Assembly (NCBI RefSeq): GCF_022568795.1
Contig: NZ_JAKZHU010000001.1
Span: forward strand, 1,240,001-1,304,000
Direction: 5' to 3'
Length of the DNA stretch: 64,000 nt
Source of the DNA: Arsenicicoccus dermatophilus
GTDB taxonomy: Bacteria > Actinomycetota > Actinomycetes > Actinomycetales > Dermatophilaceae
The position numbers and the translations under genes are program-made. Under the pieces are notes generated by a model that saw only the letters and a program-made list of their open reading frames with translations, had not been told where the DNA came from and made no database searches. Shown piece after piece: positions 1 to 10,000 of the stretch (positions are counted from its first letter, which is position 1; each line of letters starts with the position of its first letter).

Positions 1-65
1 TGGAAGGCCTCCGGACGGGCGTCCGGGCGACCTGCGGTGGTGGGGGTCTTGAGCTCGACTGGCAT
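1..65 (-). CDS. sufD: SufD, Fe-S assembly protein (N-terminal fragment, runs off the window)
   Basis: On the minus strand an ATG at 65-63 overlaps the last base of the sufB stop (TGATG) and opens a frame that reads [20 protein letters not shown] and runs past base 1. Position directly after sufB and the one-base overlap fit SufD, the partner scaffold protein of the SufBCD complex in the cytoplasm. Only about 21 residues are visible, so the name rests on operon context rather than on motifs. Confidence 0.65.
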   Translation of the reverse strand, partial: MPVELKTPTTAGRPDARPEAF

Positions 66-1486
66 CAGCCGACGGCTCCTTCCATCTGCAGCTCGATCAG
101 GCGGTTGAGCTCGAGGGCGTACTCCATGGGCAGCTCGCGCGCGATGGGCTCGACGAACCCGCGCACGATCATCGCCATGGCCTCCTCCTCGGACATGCCG
201 CGGGACATCAGGTAGAACAGCTGGTCGTCGCTCACCTTGGACACGGTGGCCTCGTGACCCATCTGCACGTCGTCCTCGCGGACGTCGACGTACGGATAGG
301 TGTCCGAGCGCGACACGTTGTCGACGAGCAGGGCGTCGCAGCGGACGTTGCTCCTGGAGCCGTGGGCGCCCTCGGCGATCTGCACGAGCCCGCGGTACGA
401 CGTGCGACCGCCGCCGCGCGCCACCGACTTGGAGACGATCGAGCTGGACGTGCGCGGCGCCGCGTGGACCATCTTGGCCCCGGCGTCCTGGTGCTGGCCC
501 TCGCCGGCGAAGGCGATCGACAGGGTCTCGCCGCGGGCGTGCTCGCCGAGCAGGAAGACCGCGGGGTACTTCATCGTCACCTTGGAGCCGATGTTGCCGT
601 CGATCCACTCCATGGTGGCGCCGGCCTCGCAGGTGGCTCGCTTGGTGACGAGGTTGTAGACGTTGTTGGACCAGTTCTGGATGGTCGTGTAGCGCACCCG
701 CGCGTTCTTCTTGACCACGATCTCCACGACGGCGCTGTGCAGCGAGTCGGACTTGTAGATCGGGGCGGTGCAGCCCTCGACGTAGTGCACGTAGGAGCCC
801 TCGTCGGCGATGATCAGCGTCCGCTCGAACTGGCCCATGTTCTCGGTGTTGATCCGGAAGTAGGCCTGCAGCGGGATGTCCACGTGCACGCCCGGCGGGA
901 CGTAGATGAACGAGCCGCCCGACCACACCGCGGTGTTCAGCGCGGAGAACTTGTTGTCGCCCGCCGGGATCACGCTGGCGAAGTACTCCTTGAACAGGTC
1001 CTCGTGCTCGCGCAGACCGGTGTCGGTGTCGACGAAGATGACGCCCTTCTCCTCCAGGTCCTCGCGGATCTGGTGGTAGACGACCTCGGACTCGTACTGC
1101 GCGGCGACGCCGGCGATGAGGCGCTGCTTCTCGGCCTCCGGGATGCCCAGCTTGTCGTACGTCGCCTTGATGTCCTCGGGCAGCTCCTCCCAGCTGGTGG
1201 CCTGCTTCTCGGTGGACTTCACGAAGTACTTGATGTTCTGGAAGTCGATGCCGGTCAGGTCGCTGCCCCAGCTCGGCATCGGCTTCTTGTCGAACAGGCG
1301 CAGCGCCTTGAGGCGGACGTCGAGCATCCACTGCGGCTCGCCCTTGCGGGCGGAGATGTCCGCGACGACGTCGGTGGACAGGCCTCGGCGGGCGGTGGCG
1401 CCCGCGTCGTCCTTGTCGGCCCAGCCGTACTCGTAGCGACCCAGGCCCTTCAGGCCTGGGTTGAGCTCCTCGATGTTGGTGGTCAT
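65..1486 (-). CDS. sufB: SufB, Fe-S cluster scaffold of the SufBCD complex
   Basis: 473 residues, the usual SufB length. SufB carries nascent Fe-S clusters in the cytosolic SufBCD complex, powered by the SufC ATPase and fed sulfur by SufS/SufU. Recognisable stretches include VEGCTAPIY in the middle and [10 protein letters not shown] near the C-terminus, where the family keeps a functionally important cysteine. The ATG at 1486 overlaps the sufR stop (ATGA), so translation is probably coupled to the repressor, and sufD follows with a one-base overlap. In actinobacteria this Suf operon is normally the main or only general Fe-S assembly machinery. A longer frame continues upstream in this phase but only runs through sufR, so it is not used. 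Confidence 0.96.
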   Translation of the reverse strand: MTTNIEELNPGLKGLGRYEYGWADKDDAGATARRGLSTDVVADISARKGEPQWMLDVRLKALRLFDKKPMPSWGSDLTGIDFQNIKYFVKSTEKQATSWEELPEDIKATYDKLGIPEAEKQRLIAGVAAQYESEVVYHQIREDLEEKGVIFVDTDTGLREHEDLFKEYFASVIPAGDNKFSALNTAVWSGGSFIYVPPGVHVDIPLQAYFRINTENMGQFERTLIIADEGSYVHYVEGCTAPIYKSDSLHSAVVEIVVKKNARVRYTTIQNWSNNVYNLVTKRATCEAGATMEWIDGNIGSKVTMKYPAVFLLGEHARGETLSIAFAGEGQHQDAGAKMVHAAPRTSSSIVSKSVARGGGRTSYRGLVQIAEGAHGSRSNVRCDALLVDNVSRSDTYPYVDVREDDVQMGHEATVSKVSDDQLFYLMSRGMSEEEAMAMIVRGFVEPIARELPMEYALELNRLIELQMEGAVG

Positions 1487-2292
1487 CGGGTGGACCTTTC
1501 GTCGTGGTCGGGGGTCTGCGGAGGCGGTGCGTGGTCGGGTCGGTCCGGCGCGGGCGCGTCGGGTGGTGGGTCCGGTGGGGCGGCTGCGCCGGGTGCATGC
1601 CGGGAGGACCCCGCCCCCACCGGCACGAAGGTCGTGCACACGTGCTCGCCGTGGGCCAGGGTCGCCAGGCGTTGGACGTGGACGCCGAGCAGCCTGCCGA
1701 AGGCCTTCCGCTCGGCGTCGCAGAACTGCGGGAACTCGCTCGCGACCTGCTGCACCGGGCAGTGGCCCTGGCACAGCTGGACGCCCAGCGTGGTGGTGCC
1801 GTCGGCCAGCGCCACCGGGCGGCTGCTCGCGGCGTAGCCGTCCTGCGTCAGCACCTCGGCGAGGACGCGGGCGCGTGCCTCCGGGTCGTCGCCCGCGGCC
1901 CGCACCCGGTCGCGGTAGCGCTCCTCGAGCCGGGCGACGTGCTGGGTGGCGAAGGCCTCGACGGCGTGCTCCCCCACCTGCTCGTGCAGGAACCGCAGCG
2001 CCGACGTGGCGACGTCGTCGTAGCTCGCGTCCAGGGCGCGGTGCCCGGCGTCGGTGAGGACGTAGGCGCGAGCGGGTCGGCCCCGCCCCCGGGAGGTCCC
2101 GGCGGCGGTGCGGGCGGTGATCAGCCCGGCGCCCTCCAGCGCGTCCAGGTGGCGACGCACCGCGGTCGGGGTGATGTCGAGCATCTCGGCCAGCGACGCG
2201 GCGGTCACCGGACCGTGCTCGGAGACGCCCTGCTGCACGCGGGCCCGGGTGCTGGAATCCGCGGGAGAGGTGAGGGCCGACGGCTTCGCCAT
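1483..2292 (-). CDS. sufR: SufR, Fe-S-sensing transcriptional repressor of the suf operon
   Basis: 269 residues from the ATG at 2292; an upstream ATG at 2349 would add 19 residues ahead of the conserved part. An N-terminal winged helix-turn-helix (about residues 20-80) contains [20 protein letters not shown]. The C-terminal sensor part has four cysteines at 174, 178, 191 and 219 (C-x3-C-x12-C-x27-C), the pattern expected for SufR, which binds a cluster and represses suf when clusters are plentiful. It is the first gene of sufR-sufB-sufD and overlaps sufB by ATGA, so it should be autoregulated. The last 40 or so residues are Pro/Asp-rich and probably disordered. Confidence 0.9.
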   Translation of the reverse strand: MAKPSALTSPADSSTRARVQQGVSEHGPVTAASLAEMLDITPTAVRRHLDALEGAGLITARTAAGTSRGRGRPARAYVLTDAGHRALDASYDDVATSALRFLHEQVGEHAVEAFATQHVARLEERYRDRVRAAGDDPEARARVLAEVLTQDGYAASSRPVALADGTTTLGVQLCQGHCPVQQVASEFPQFCDAERKAFGRLLGVHVQRLATLAHGEHVCTTFVPVGAGSSRHAPGAAAPPDPPPDAPAPDRPDHAPPPQTPDHDERSTR

Positions 2293-2351
2293 ACACCCTG
2301 CTCCTCTCCGTGATCTGCGCTGCTCCGAGCGGCTGCGCAGGACCTGCACCG

Positions 2352-2380
2352 ATGATAAACGAAAGATCCGTGTTGCCTAA
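2352..2380 (-). promoter_or_regulatory. Candidate suf operon promoter
   Basis: Reading the minus strand, TATCAT (2357-2352) resembles a -10 box, with TTAGGC (2380-2375) 17 bases upstream as a weak -35. This AT-rich patch is the only obvious promoter-like sequence before sufR and would leave a leader of about 50 nt. A SufR operator should overlap it, but I cannot point to a convincing palindrome. Confidence 0.4.
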
Positions 2381-2446
2381 TTCCTGGGGTGTGCCGGATC
2401 CCGCGCCCCGTCGCGGTCGCTCAGCCCCTGCTGGGCGGCCCGCGCG

Positions 2447-2452
2447 TAGAGT
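2447..2452 (+). promoter_or_regulatory. -10 element of a leaderless ABC transporter transcript
   Basis: TAGAGT lies eight bases before the GTG at 2461, so transcription would begin at or next to the start codon. There is no ribosome-binding site in between. This spacing recurs before many genes in the window and decides the start chosen for the ATPase. Confidence 0.6.
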
Positions 2453-2460
2453 GCCGTTCC

Positions 2461-3171
2461 GTGACGACTGCCGTGACCGCCCGGGGGCTGCGCAAGAGCT
2501 TCGGCTCCGTGCGCGCCGTCGACGACCTGACCTGGAGCGCCGAGCAGGGCGCCATCACCTGCGTGCTCGGGCCCAACGGCGCCGGCAAGACCACGGCCAT
2601 GGAGATCCTCGAGGGCCTCCAGCGCCCCGACGAGGGTGCGGCCCGGGTCCTCGGCACCGACCCCTGGGAGGCCTCCGCCGAGCACCGCGCCCGCGTCGGC
2701 GTCATGCTCCAGGACGGCGGGCTGCCCAACGGCGCCAAGCCGGTCCGGCTGCTGCATCACCTGTCCGCGCTGTATGCCGCTCCCCTCCCCGTCGACGACC
2801 TCGCCGCCCGGCTCGGCATCGACCGCTTCGCCGGCACCACCGTGCGACGCCTGTCCGGTGGCCAGAGGCAGCGGGTCGCCCTCGCCGCCGCGCTGATCGG
2901 CGACCCCGAGGTCGTCTTCCTCGACGAGCCGACCGCCGGCCTGGACCCGCACGCCCGGCTCGACGTCTACGACCTGGTCCGCGAGACCCGCGACCGCGGT
3001 GTCGGCGTGGTGGTGACCACCCACTCCTTCGAAGAGGCCGACCGCCTCGCCGACCACCTGGTCGTGATCAGCGACGGCCGCGTCGTCGGCGCCGGCACCC
3101 CCGCCCAGCTGTGCGCCGGCCGTCCCCTGGAGGACGTCTACTTCGAGCTCACCAGGAAGGTCCGCCGATGA
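2461..3171 (+). CDS. ABC-2 type transporter, ATP-binding subunit
   Basis: 236 residues. Walker A is GPNGAGKT (about residues 37-44), the ABC signature is LSGGQRQR, Walker B is [12 protein letters not shown], and an H-loop histidine sits in [13 protein letters not shown]. This is the compact ATPase of the daunorubicin/NatA-like exporter class. The permease gene overlaps it by ATGA. A longer frame begins at 2389, but the GTG at 2461 directly follows a TAGAGT -10 box and matches the normal start of the family. The pair sits between sufR and ctaA, a common actinobacterial arrangement; the substrate is unknown, and a link to heme or cytochrome biogenesis would be guesswork. Confidence 0.9.
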   Translation: MTTAVTARGLRKSFGSVRAVDDLTWSAEQGAITCVLGPNGAGKTTAMEILEGLQRPDEGAARVLGTDPWEASAEHRARVGVMLQDGGLPNGAKPVRLLHHLSALYAAPLPVDDLAARLGIDRFAGTTVRRLSGGQRQRVALAAALIGDPEVVFLDEPTAGLDPHARLDVYDLVRETRDRGVGVVVTTHSFEEADRLADHLVVISDGRVVGAGTPAQLCAGRPLEDVYFELTRKVRR

Positions 3172-3914
3172 GCGCCGCCGCCCCCGTCGCCGCCCGGATC
3201 AAGGCGCAGACGGCCTTCGACATCGGGACCTTCCTGCGCAACGGCGAGCAGACCCTCGTCTCGATCGTGCTGCCCGCGATGGCGCTCGTCGGGGGCGTGC
3301 TCGCGCCCTGGCCCGACCTCGGGGCCGGGCGGCGCGTCGACATCGTCACCCCGGGGGTCTTCGCCCTCGCGGTGCTGTCCTCCGGGTTCACCGGGCAGGC
3401 GATCCAGACGGGTTTCGACCGCCGGTACGGCGTGCTCCGGCTGCTCGGCGCCTCTCCCCTCGGCAAGACCGGCCTGCTGATCTCCCGGGTGCTCGCGGTG
3501 ATGGCGATCCAGGTCATCCAGTTCGTGGTGCTCGGTGCCGTCGGGCTGGCTCTCGGCTGGGGCCCCGACGTGGTCGGCGTCCTGCCCTTCCTCGTCTTCT
3601 GGCTGCTCGGGACCACGGCCTTCGTGGGCTTCGCCCTGCTCTTCGCCGGCACCCTGCGCGCCGAGGCCACCCTCGCGCTCGCCAACCTGGTGTGGGTGCT
3701 GATGCTCGGCGTCGGCGGCGTGCTCATCCCCGGCTCCCACCTGCCCCGCCCGTGGTCGACGCTCGTGTCCTACCTGCCCTCGGCGGCCCTGGGCGACGGC
3801 TTCCGCGCAGCCTTCGAGAGTCACGGGCTGCCCCTGCAGCCGCTCCTCGTGCTGCTGGTCTGGGCCGCGGTCTTCTGCGGTATGGCGGCGCGACTCTTCC
3901 GCTGGTCCGACTGA
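3168..3914 (+). CDS. ABC-2 type transporter, permease subunit
   Basis: 248 residues with about six hydrophobic segments (for example VSIVLPAMALVGGVLAPW, VIQFVVLGAVGLALGW, LANLVWVLMLGVGGVLIP), as in ABC-2 family membrane subunits. The ATG overlaps the ATPase stop (ATGA), so the two are made together and would assemble as a 2+2 exporter in the cytoplasmic membrane. About 130 bases separate it from ctaA, which has its own promoter. The substrate cannot be read from the sequence. Confidence 0.85.
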   Translation: MSAAAPVAARIKAQTAFDIGTFLRNGEQTLVSIVLPAMALVGGVLAPWPDLGAGRRVDIVTPGVFALAVLSSGFTGQAIQTGFDRRYGVLRLLGASPLGKTGLLISRVLAVMAIQVIQFVVLGAVGLALGWGPDVVGVLPFLVFWLLGTTAFVGFALLFAGTLRAEATLALANLVWVLMLGVGGVLIPGSHLPRPWSTLVSYLPSAALGDGFRAAFESHGLPLQPLLVLLVWAAVFCGMAARLFRWSD

Positions 3915-4044
3915 CCTCGCCGTCCCGGCCCTGGCCACCCCGACGTCCGGGCTCCGTGACGGGCCTGCACGACGGCCCTGCACGACGGCGATCGGGTGGT
4001 GGGGCGACCGCCTCCGGCAGGGGGCCGAAGACTAGGGTGGGGCG

Positions 4045-4986
4045 GTGAGCACGCCGACCCCCCCAGCCCGCCCGACCGACTCCCCGACCGATGTGGTGCG
4101 CCCGCCGCGCGGGGCCCGCGACTGGCTGTGGATCGCGCTCATCGCCAACCTGGTCGGCAACGTGCTCATCATCCTCACCGGCGGCCTCGTGCGGCTCACC
4201 GGGTCCGGGCTCGGCTGCCCCACCTGGCCCCGGTGCACCCCGGACTCGCTCGTGCCGACCGGTCAGCAGGCCGAGGGCTTCCACAAGTTCATCGAGTTCG
4301 GCAACCGGATGCTCACCCCGGTGCTGGTGATCGTGGCGCTGGCGGTCTTCGTGCTGGCGGTCCTGCGCTGCTGGCGCACCCGGCGGCGGTTCGTCTGGGA
4401 CTGCCTGGTGCCGCTGGTCTTCGTGCTCGTGCAGGCCGTGGTCGGCGGGATCATCGTGCTCGCCAAGCTCGACCCCAAGACGGTGTCGCCCCACTTCCTG
4501 ATCTCGCTGTTCCTGGTCGCCAACGCGACCTACCTGCTCTACCGCTACCGCGAGGGCGACTCCCCCGCCGCGCCCCTCGTGCCCCGCGTGGTGCATCGGC
4601 TGGCCTGGGCCGCGGTCGTGGTCGGCGCGGTCGTGAGCGTCCTCGGCACCGCGGTGACGGGCTCCGGGCCGCACTCGGGCGACAGCCGGGAGAACGTGCG
4701 CTTCGGCTTCGACCCCCACGCCACCAGCTGGCTGCACGCCGACTCGGTGATGCTCTTCCTCGGGCTCGCGGTCGCCCTGGTGGTCGCGTCGCGCCTCGTG
4801 GACGTGCCGGCGCCCTTCCGTCGGGTGTGGGACACCATCCTCGGCGTCTCGCTGCTGCAAGGCGTCATCGGCTACGTGCAGTACTTCACCGGCCGCCCGA
4901 TCGGCGTGGTCGCCCTCCACCTGCTCGTCTCGGCGATCTTCACCGCCCTGCTCACCCAGGGGATCCTGACCGCCCGCCGCCGCTGA
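4045..4986 (+). CDS. ctaA: Heme A synthase (CtaA/COX15)
   Basis: 313 residues with about eight transmembrane helices. CtaA oxidises the C8 methyl group of heme O to the formyl of heme A for the aa3-type cytochrome oxidase. The first helix pair contains GGLVRLTGSGLGCPTWPRC and then HKFIEFGNRMLTP, which aligns with the conserved E-F-x-H-R motif of the family but has Asn in place of the second His. Other candidate heme ligands are His in VSPHFL, SWLHAD and VALHLL. The GTG start lies six bases after a TAGGGT -10 box (4033-4038), so the mRNA is probably leaderless. It converges on ctaB, which makes its substrate. Confidence 0.93.
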   Translation: MSTPTPPARPTDSPTDVVRPPRGARDWLWIALIANLVGNVLIILTGGLVRLTGSGLGCPTWPRCTPDSLVPTGQQAEGFHKFIEFGNRMLTPVLVIVALAVFVLAVLRCWRTRRRFVWDCLVPLVFVLVQAVVGGIIVLAKLDPKTVSPHFLISLFLVANATYLLYRYREGDSPAAPLVPRVVHRLAWAAVVVGAVVSVLGTAVTGSGPHSGDSRENVRFGFDPHATSWLHADSVMLFLGLAVALVVASRLVDVPAPFRRVWDTILGVSLLQGVIGYVQYFTGRPIGVVALHLLVSAIFTALLTQGILTARRR

Positions 4987-5077
4987 CCTCCGAACCCCTG
5001 ACCTCCGAACCCCTGGCTCTGAACCCCTGAACCCCTGGCCTCGGGCCCTCGGGTCTTGGGGCTCGGGTCTCGGGTCG
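4984..5077 (+). repeat. Short degenerate tandem repeat after ctaA
   Basis: The ctaA stop codon is the first base triplet of a 15-bp unit (TGACCTCCGAACCCC) present twice at 4984-5013, followed by shortened copies (TGGCTCTGAACCCC, TGAACCCC) and then a run of TCGGGTC-like heptamers to about 5077. It looks like slippage-generated sequence. The rest of the 304-bp gap up to ctaB (5078-5290) holds no gene I can support, only the palindrome at 5238-5271. Confidence 0.8.
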
Positions 5078-5237
5078 AGGCCGGAGGAGCCAGGTCGCGC
5101 CGCGGCCCTGGTGATCGCGCCGCGGGCGTGGCGACGGCGGACTGCGCGGTGCCCGCCGCTGCCCCTGGACGGCGCGGCCCGACCGAGGCGCCCACGGCCC
5201 ACCTGGGCCGCGCCCGCGCGGGTCACCCGCTGACGCG

Positions 5238-5271
5238 TCGAGCCGCCACCTCGCCCGAGGTGGCGGCTCGA
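5238..5271. terminator. Bidirectional hairpin between ctaA and ctaB
   Basis: A perfect 16-bp inverted repeat (arms 5238-5253 and 5256-5271) with only two bases at the tip, so in practice a four-base loop. No T-tract follows on either strand. Its place between two convergent genes makes it a likely shared terminator. Confidence 0.75.
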
Positions 5272-5290
5272 CGGGCAGGCCCGCGGCGGG

Positions 5291-6256
5291 TCAGGAGCCC
5301 AGCAGCGGGTAGTGCAGCAGCGGGTCGATCGCCACGGCCATGAAGAGCAGGGTGACGTAGGTGATCGAGTAGTGGAAGAGCCGCATCGGCTTCAGCGACG
5401 CCGTCGTCGCGTTGGCCGGGTCCTTGGCGCGGGCCAGGAGCTTGTAGGACTCCAGCAGGAAGAGCCCGCCGGACACGATCGCGGTGAGCAGATAGATCCA
5501 GCCCATGTCGGCGACCGGCACGAGCACCAGCGAGATCACGGCCGTCGCCCAGGCGTAACCCACGATCTGTCGGGCGACCGCGGTGTCCTGCTTGAGCACC
5601 GGGAGCATGGGGATGCCGGCCGCGGCGTACTGGTCCTTGAAGCGCATCGACAGCGGCCAGTAGTGCGGCGGCGTCCAGAAGAAGATCCACAGGAAGAGCA
5701 CGAACGGCACCCAGGACACCGACTCGGTCACGGCGGCCCACCCGATGAGGACGGGCATGCAGCCGGCGATGCCGCCCCACACGATGTTCTGCGAGGTCCG
5801 GCGCTTGAGCACGAGGGTGTAGAACACGACATACAGCAGGATCGCGCTGACCGACAGGACCGCGGACAGCCAGTTGACCAGCAGCCCCAGCCACAGCGTC
5901 GACACGATCGTCAGCACGATCCCGAAGCGCATCGCCGCGGACGGGCTGATCTCCCCGGTCACCAGCGGACGGTTCTCGGTGCGGGCCATGAGCCGGTCGA
6001 TGTCCCGGTCGAGGTAGCAGTTGAGCGTGTTGGCCGCCCCGGCCGACAGGGAGCCACCGACGAGGGTGTTGACGACGAGCCACAGGTCGGGCAGCCCGCG
6101 CTGGGCCAGGAACATCACCGGGAAGGTGGTCACCAGCAGCAGCTCGATGATCCGCGGCTTCGTCAGCGCCATGTAGTTCTTGACGGTGTAGGAGAAGCGC
6201 GAGGAGGGCACACCGGTCCGGTCACGGCGAGCGGTGCTCGGCTGCGTAGCTGTCAC
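5291..6256 (-). CDS. ctaB: Protoheme IX farnesyltransferase (heme O synthase)
   Basis: 321 residues, nine or so transmembrane helices of the UbiA prenyltransferase fold. It transfers farnesyl from farnesyl diphosphate to heme B to give heme O, the substrate of CtaA. The Mg-diphosphate binding motif reads [20 protein letters not shown]. The GTG at 6256 follows AAGGACACC, a reasonable ribosome-binding site, and begins [12 protein letters not shown]; the open frame continues much further upstream but has no family similarity there. A TAGGAT -10 box (minus, 6308-6303) gives a leader of about 45 nt. It diverges from tkt. Confidence 0.94.
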   Translation of the reverse strand: MTATQPSTARRDRTGVPSSRFSYTVKNYMALTKPRIIELLLVTTFPVMFLAQRGLPDLWLVVNTLVGGSLSAGAANTLNCYLDRDIDRLMARTENRPLVTGEISPSAAMRFGIVLTIVSTLWLGLLVNWLSAVLSVSAILLYVVFYTLVLKRRTSQNIVWGGIAGCMPVLIGWAAVTESVSWVPFVLFLWIFFWTPPHYWPLSMRFKDQYAAAGIPMLPVLKQDTAVARQIVGYAWATAVISLVLVPVADMGWIYLLTAIVSGGLFLLESYKLLARAKDPANATTASLKPMRLFHYSITYVTLLFMAVAIDPLLHYPLLGS

Positions 6257-6302
6257 GGTGTCCTTCGATCGACGTGGGGCAGGCGCCCGAGAGGGTGTGT
6301 CG

Positions 6303-6512
6303 ATCCTATCCCTTCGCCATGCCCGCAGCGACGTGGCGAGCACGCCGAGTGTTCCTGCGGAGACGACTCGACGGCGATCGGTCCGAGCGGCCCGGTCCGG
6401 ATGCCGGTCAGGTCCGTCCGGATGCCGGAGGCACCGGTTCGCCGGCCCGGAGGGTGGGTAGGGCGTGGAATAGGCTCCATGTGACTCCGACCACGTTAGG
6501 AAGTGTGACCAC
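6303..6512. promoter_or_regulatory. Divergent ctaB/tkt promoter region
   Basis: The 256-bp gap between ctaB and tkt carries TAGGAT (minus, 6308-6303) toward ctaB and TAGGCT (plus, 6471-6476) toward tkt. The tkt leader of about 30-35 nt includes AGGAAG at about 6498-6503 as ribosome-binding site. A short direct repeat of GTCCGGATGCCGG lies near 6396-6430. I see no gene here. Confidence 0.5.
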
Positions 6513-8744
6513 GTGAGCATCACCCCCCAGGCCAACGGCCGCCAGGTCTCCGACATGATCGCGGACCGGGCAGGCTGGACCGATCTCGACGTCCGCGCGG
6601 TGGACACCGCGCGCTGCCTCGCGGCCGACGCCGTGCAGAAGACCGGCAACGGCCACCCGGGGACGGCGATCAGCCTGGCTCCCGTCGCCTACCTGCTCTA
6701 CCAGAACGTCATGCAGCACGACCCGGCCGACCCGCACTGGCTGGGCCGGGACCGTTTCGTGCTGTCCGCGGGCCACTCGAGCCTGACGCAGTACATCCAG
6801 CTGTACTACTCCGGCCTGCTCGAGCTGGACGACATCAAGGCCCTGCGCACCTGGGGCTCCAAGACGCCCGGCCACCCCGAGGTCCACCACACCGACGGCA
6901 TCGACCTGACGACCGGTCCGCTGGGCTCCGGCGTCGCGACGGCCGTCGGCATGGCGATGGCCCAGCGCCGTCAGCGCGGGCTCCTCGACCCCGACGCCGC
7001 CCCCGGCGAGAGCGTCTTCGACCACCACGTCTACGTCGTCGCCGGAGACGGCTGCCTCATGGAGGGCGTCGCCAGCGAGGCCTGCTCCCTGGCCGGCACC
7101 CAGCGCCTCGGCAACCTCACGCTGGTCTACGACCAGAACCAGATCTCCATCGAGGACGACACCGACATCTCCTTCTCCGAGGACGTGGCCAGGCGCTACG
7201 AGGCCTACGGCTGGGACGTGCGCGTCGTCGAGTGGCGCCGCCACCACGGCGTGCGCGACGAGGGCTACGTCGAGGACGTCGACGCGCTGCTGGCCGCGAT
7301 CGAGGAGGGCAAGAAGGTCACCGACCGGCCCACCCTGGTCATGGTCCGGACCGTCATCGCCTGGCCGTGCCCCACCAAGCAGGGCTCCGGCAAGTCCCAC
7401 GGGGCCGCCCTCGGCGACGACGAGATCAAGGGCCTCAAGGAGCTCCTCGGTCTCGACCCCGAGCAGACCTTCGAGGTCGCCCCCGAGGTCGAGCAGCACG
7501 TGCGTCGGGTCCGCGACCGCGGCGCCGAGGCGCACCGGGCGTGGGACGAGCGTCTCACCGTCTGGCGCACCGCCAACCCCGACAAGAGCGCCCTGCTGGA
7601 CCGTCTCACCGCGCGCGAGCTGCCGGAGGGATTCGCCGAGGCCTTCCCGACGTTCGCCCCCGACGACAAGGGTCTGGCCACCCGCGCCGCCTCCGGCACG
7701 GTGCTCGCCGCGCTGGCCGAGGTCATGCCCGAGCTGTGGGGCGGCTCCGCCGACCTGGCCGAGTCCAACAACACGACCATGTCCGGCCAGCCGTCCTTCC
7801 TGCCGGACGACCGGCAGACGCCCGAGTGGCAGGGCGGCCCCTACGGCCGGACCCTGCACTTCGGCGTCCGCGAGAACGCCATGGGCATGGCCCTCAACGG
7901 CATCTGCCTGGAGGGTCTGACCCGGGCGTACGGCGGCACCTTCCTCGTGTTCTCCGACTACATGCGGCCCGCGGTCCGCCTCGCGGCGATCCAGGAGGTC
8001 GACTCGATCTTCGTGTGGACGCACGACTCGATCGGTCTCGGCGAGGACGGCCCCACCCACCAGCCCATCGAGCACCTCGCCTCGCTGCGCGCCATGCCCA
8101 ACCTCGACGTGGTGCGCCCGGCGGACGCCAACGAGACCGCCCACGCCTGGAAGCGCATCCTCGAGGGCCACAGCACGCCCACCGGCCTGGCGCTGTCCCG
8201 CCAGGCCCTGCCGATCCTCGACCCCGGCACGGTCACGGCCGAGCAGGTGGCCAAGGGCGCCTACGTCCTTGTCGAGAGCTCCTCGCCCACCCCCCAGGTG
8301 ATCCTGATGGCCACCGGCTCGGAGGTCGCGCTGGCCGTCGAGTCCGCCCAGGAGCTCGAGGGCAAGGGCATCGCCACCCGCGTCGTGTCCATGCCCTGCC
8401 TGGAGTGGTTCGCTCGCCAGGACGCGGCCTACCGCGAGTCGGTGCTCCCCGCCGCGGTCAAGGCCCGCGTGAGCATCGAGGCCGGCTCGTCCATGGGCTG
8501 GCGCGACTACGTCGGCGACGCCGGACGGATCATCGGCATCGACCACTTCGGCGCCTCGGCCGACGCCAAGACGCTGTTCCGCGAGTTCGGCTTCACCACG
8601 GAGAGGGTCGTCGAGGCCGCGGAGGAGTCCCTGGCCGCCGCCCGTGGGCACGTCGCCCCCGGCAACACCGCCCCGGCCCACGCCACCTCCGACCCCGGCT
8701 TCGAGAGCTCGGCACCGGCCGAGCGTGAGGAGAACGACCGATGA
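6513..8744 (+). CDS. tkt: Transketolase
   Basis: 743 residues, somewhat longer than the usual 660-700. It moves two-carbon ketol units between pentose, triose and hexose phosphates using thiamine diphosphate and Mg. The N-terminal part has [15 protein letters not shown], the ThDP motif is [14 protein letters not shown] ... [12 protein letters not shown], and the pyrimidine domain has [14 protein letters not shown] and [19 protein letters not shown]. The start is a GTG preceded by AGGAAG. First gene of tkt-tal-zwf-opcA-pgl, overlapping tal by ATGA. The C-terminal 30 residues are acidic and low in complexity. Confidence 0.97.
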   Translation: MSITPQANGRQVSDMIADRAGWTDLDVRAVDTARCLAADAVQKTGNGHPGTAISLAPVAYLLYQNVMQHDPADPHWLGRDRFVLSAGHSSLTQYIQLYYSGLLELDDIKALRTWGSKTPGHPEVHHTDGIDLTTGPLGSGVATAVGMAMAQRRQRGLLDPDAAPGESVFDHHVYVVAGDGCLMEGVASEACSLAGTQRLGNLTLVYDQNQISIEDDTDISFSEDVARRYEAYGWDVRVVEWRRHHGVRDEGYVEDVDALLAAIEEGKKVTDRPTLVMVRTVIAWPCPTKQGSGKSHGAALGDDEIKGLKELLGLDPEQTFEVAPEVEQHVRRVRDRGAEAHRAWDERLTVWRTANPDKSALLDRLTARELPEGFAEAFPTFAPDDKGLATRAASGTVLAALAEVMPELWGGSADLAESNNTTMSGQPSFLPDDRQTPEWQGGPYGRTLHFGVRENAMGMALNGICLEGLTRAYGGTFLVFSDYMRPAVRLAAIQEVDSIFVWTHDSIGLGEDGPTHQPIEHLASLRAMPNLDVVRPADANETAHAWKRILEGHSTPTGLALSRQALPILDPGTVTAEQVAKGAYVLVESSSPTPQVILMATGSEVALAVESAQELEGKGIATRVVSMPCLEWFARQDAAYRESVLPAAVKARVSIEAGSSMGWRDYVGDAGRIIGIDHFGASADAKTLFREFGFTTERVVEAAEESLAAARGHVAPGNTAPAHATSDPGFESSAPAEREENDR

Positions 8745-9847
8745 CCACCACGAGCATCCAGGACCTGGCCGCCGCCGGGGTCTCCGTCTGGCTGGACGAC
8801 CTGTCCCGCGAGCGGCTCGAGTCCGGCAACCTCGCCGAGATGGTCCAGGACCACGGCGTCGTCGGCGTCACGACCAACCCGTCGATCTTCGCCGCGGCCC
8901 TCGCCCGAGGCGAGCGCTACACCGACCAGGTCGTCGAGCTCAAGGACCAGGGCGCGGACGTGGAGCGGGCGGTCTTCGCGCTCACCACCACCGACGTGCA
9001 GCGGGCCTGCGACGTGATGATGCCGGTCTACGAGCTGACCAAGGGGGTCGACGGCCGCGTGTCGATCGAGGTCGACCCCCGGCTCGCCCGCGACGCCGAG
9101 CGCACCGTGGAGGTCGCCCAGGAGCTCGTCGCCACCGTCGACCGGCCCAACGTCATGATCAAGATCCCCGCCACCGTCGAGGCGCTGCCCGCCATCAGCC
9201 GCGTTCTCGCGGAGGGCATCTCGGTCAACGTCACGCTGATCTTCAGCCTGGACCGCTACCGCGCCGTCATGAACGCCTTCATGACCGGCATCGAGCAGGC
9301 CCGCGAGGCCGGCAAGGACCTCTCCACCATCCACTCGGTCGCGTCCTTCTTCGTCTCGCGCGTGGACACGGAGATCGACGAGCGCCTGGACGCCCTCGGC
9401 ACCGACGAGGCCAAGGCCCTCAAGGGCCAGGCCGGCATCGCCAACGCGCGCCTGGCCTACCACGCCTGGCAGGAGCAGTTCGCGACCCCGCGCTGGGCCA
9501 ACCTCGCCGACGACGGCGCCAACGCCCAGCGCCCGCTGTGGGCCTCCACCGGCGTCAAGGACCCGGCCTACCCCGACACGATGTATGTCGACCAGCTCGT
9601 CGCCCCGCAGGTCGTCAACACCATGCCGGAGAAGACCCTCGAGGCGACGGCCGACCACGGCCGGATCACCGGGGACACCATCACCGGGCACATCGAGGAG
9701 TCCGAGGCGGTCATGGACGCCCTGGAGCGCCAGGGCATCTCCTACGACGAGGTCGTCGACCTGCTGGAGCGCGAGGGCGTCGAGAAGTTCGAGACGTCCT
9801 GGCAGGAGCTCCTGGCCACCGTCCAGGGCGAGCTCGACAAGCACTGA
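8741..9847 (+). CDS. tal: Transaldolase
   Basis: 368 residues, the actinobacterial transaldolase type. It moves dihydroxyacetone units between sedoheptulose 7-phosphate and glyceraldehyde 3-phosphate through a Schiff-base lysine; the lysine lies in [15 protein letters not shown]. Other signatures are [12 protein letters not shown] near the N-terminus and [15 protein letters not shown]. The ATG overlaps the tkt stop (ATGA), so the two enzymes are probably made in step. A 153-bp gap with its own -10-like sequence separates it from zwf. Confidence 0.97.
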   Translation: MTTTSIQDLAAAGVSVWLDDLSRERLESGNLAEMVQDHGVVGVTTNPSIFAAALARGERYTDQVVELKDQGADVERAVFALTTTDVQRACDVMMPVYELTKGVDGRVSIEVDPRLARDAERTVEVAQELVATVDRPNVMIKIPATVEALPAISRVLAEGISVNVTLIFSLDRYRAVMNAFMTGIEQAREAGKDLSTIHSVASFFVSRVDTEIDERLDALGTDEAKALKGQAGIANARLAYHAWQEQFATPRWANLADDGANAQRPLWASTGVKDPAYPDTMYVDQLVAPQVVNTMPEKTLEATADHGRITGDTITGHIEESEAVMDALERQGISYDEVVDLLEREGVEKFETSWQELLATVQGELDKH

Positions 9848-10000
9848 CCCCCGCCATACCTCCTGCCGAGGCCCGGTCGCCCGCACCCGCGGACGGCCGG
9901 GCCTCGGTCACGCTCCGGGACGCCCGGTGTCGGACCGGGGCCGCGGGGTATGGGCTCGGCTACCTTGGTGCCGGATCCGCCGCGTCGAATGGAGAACGAG

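Noticed and set aside
2389-2460. A 24-codon N-terminal extension of the ABC ATPase
   Set aside because: It contains the probable -10 box TAGAGT, has no family similarity and lacks a ribosome-binding site.
6481-6516. An 11-codon frame overlapping the tkt start by GTGA, as a leader peptide
   Set aside because: The nearest -10 (6471-6476) is too close to the GTG at 6481 for a leaderless start, so it is probably untranslated leader.
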